NCBI GenBank assembly: GCA_937997355.1
Contig: CALKTZ010000610.1
Coordinates: forward strand, 1 to 5,534
Direction: 5' to 3'
Source of the DNA: an uncultured Planctomycetales bacterium
GTDB lineage: Bacteria > Planctomycetota > Planctomycetia > Isosphaerales > Isosphaeraceae
DNA: 5,534 nucleotides
Shown here: positions 5,493-5,534 of the stretch, one piece after another
Layout of the letters: each line of letters starts with the position of its first letter
Position numbering within the stretch: the first letter of the stretch is position 1
Made by a program: the position numbers and the translations under genes
The notes under the pieces: model-generated
Databases searched by the model: none
Seen by the model: the letters and a program-made list of their open reading frames with translations, nothing else
Told to the model about the DNA's origin: nothing

Positions 5493-5534
5493 GGGAGGCG
5501 CGGCTGTTCGAAGATGAGGTTGCGGAGGCTGGAC

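Noticed and set aside
1..5534. CRISPR array, insertion sequence, tRNA or prophage genes
   Set aside because: No regularly spaced repeats, transposase motifs, cloverleaf sequences or phage proteins were seen; the only repeats are the dispersed stem-loops.

Overview
The window is GC-rich bacterial chromosome carrying five protein genes. The best guess for the source is Planctomycetota, probably an Isosphaeraceae-like lineage. That rests on three things read by eye: a DnaA with a long Gly/Pro/Ala-rich domain II and an N-H-S-T-V DNA-binding signature, a PEP-CTERM surface protein, and an Ala/Pro-linker lipoprotein. No rRNA, tRNA, CRISPR array, transposase or prophage gene was seen.

Left block (1-2910). 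A minus-strand YaeI-type metallophosphoesterase with a twin-arginine signal (110-1030) diverges from a plus-strand pair: surE (1469-2230) and a 180-residue lipoprotein (2286-2828) that follows after 55 nt. The block carries four copies of a roughly 50-60 nt stem-loop repeat, at 1-36, 49-98, 1251-1310 and, inverted, 2848-2910. All copies lie outside the genes. Two copies sit just past the 3' ends of the phosphoesterase and lipoprotein genes, and one lies in the divergent intergenic region. Matched insertions in the two arms suggest that the hairpin itself is under selection.

Right block (2911-5534). Two minus-strand genes lie here: a small PEP-CTERM protein (2992-3561), convergent with the lipoprotein gene, and dnaA (3951-5492), whose reading frame stays open to the right edge. 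The PEP-CTERM gene has a clear Shine-Dalgarno sequence and a candidate promoter in the 389-nt gap downstream of dnaA. The gene after dnaA is therefore not dnaN, as it is in many bacteria.

The genes do not form one obvious pathway. Three products are predicted to be exported (Tat phosphoesterase, lipoprotein, PEP-CTERM protein), while SurE and DnaA are cytoplasmic housekeeping proteins. No new multi-gene system is evident. The most distinctive signal is the structured repeat family.
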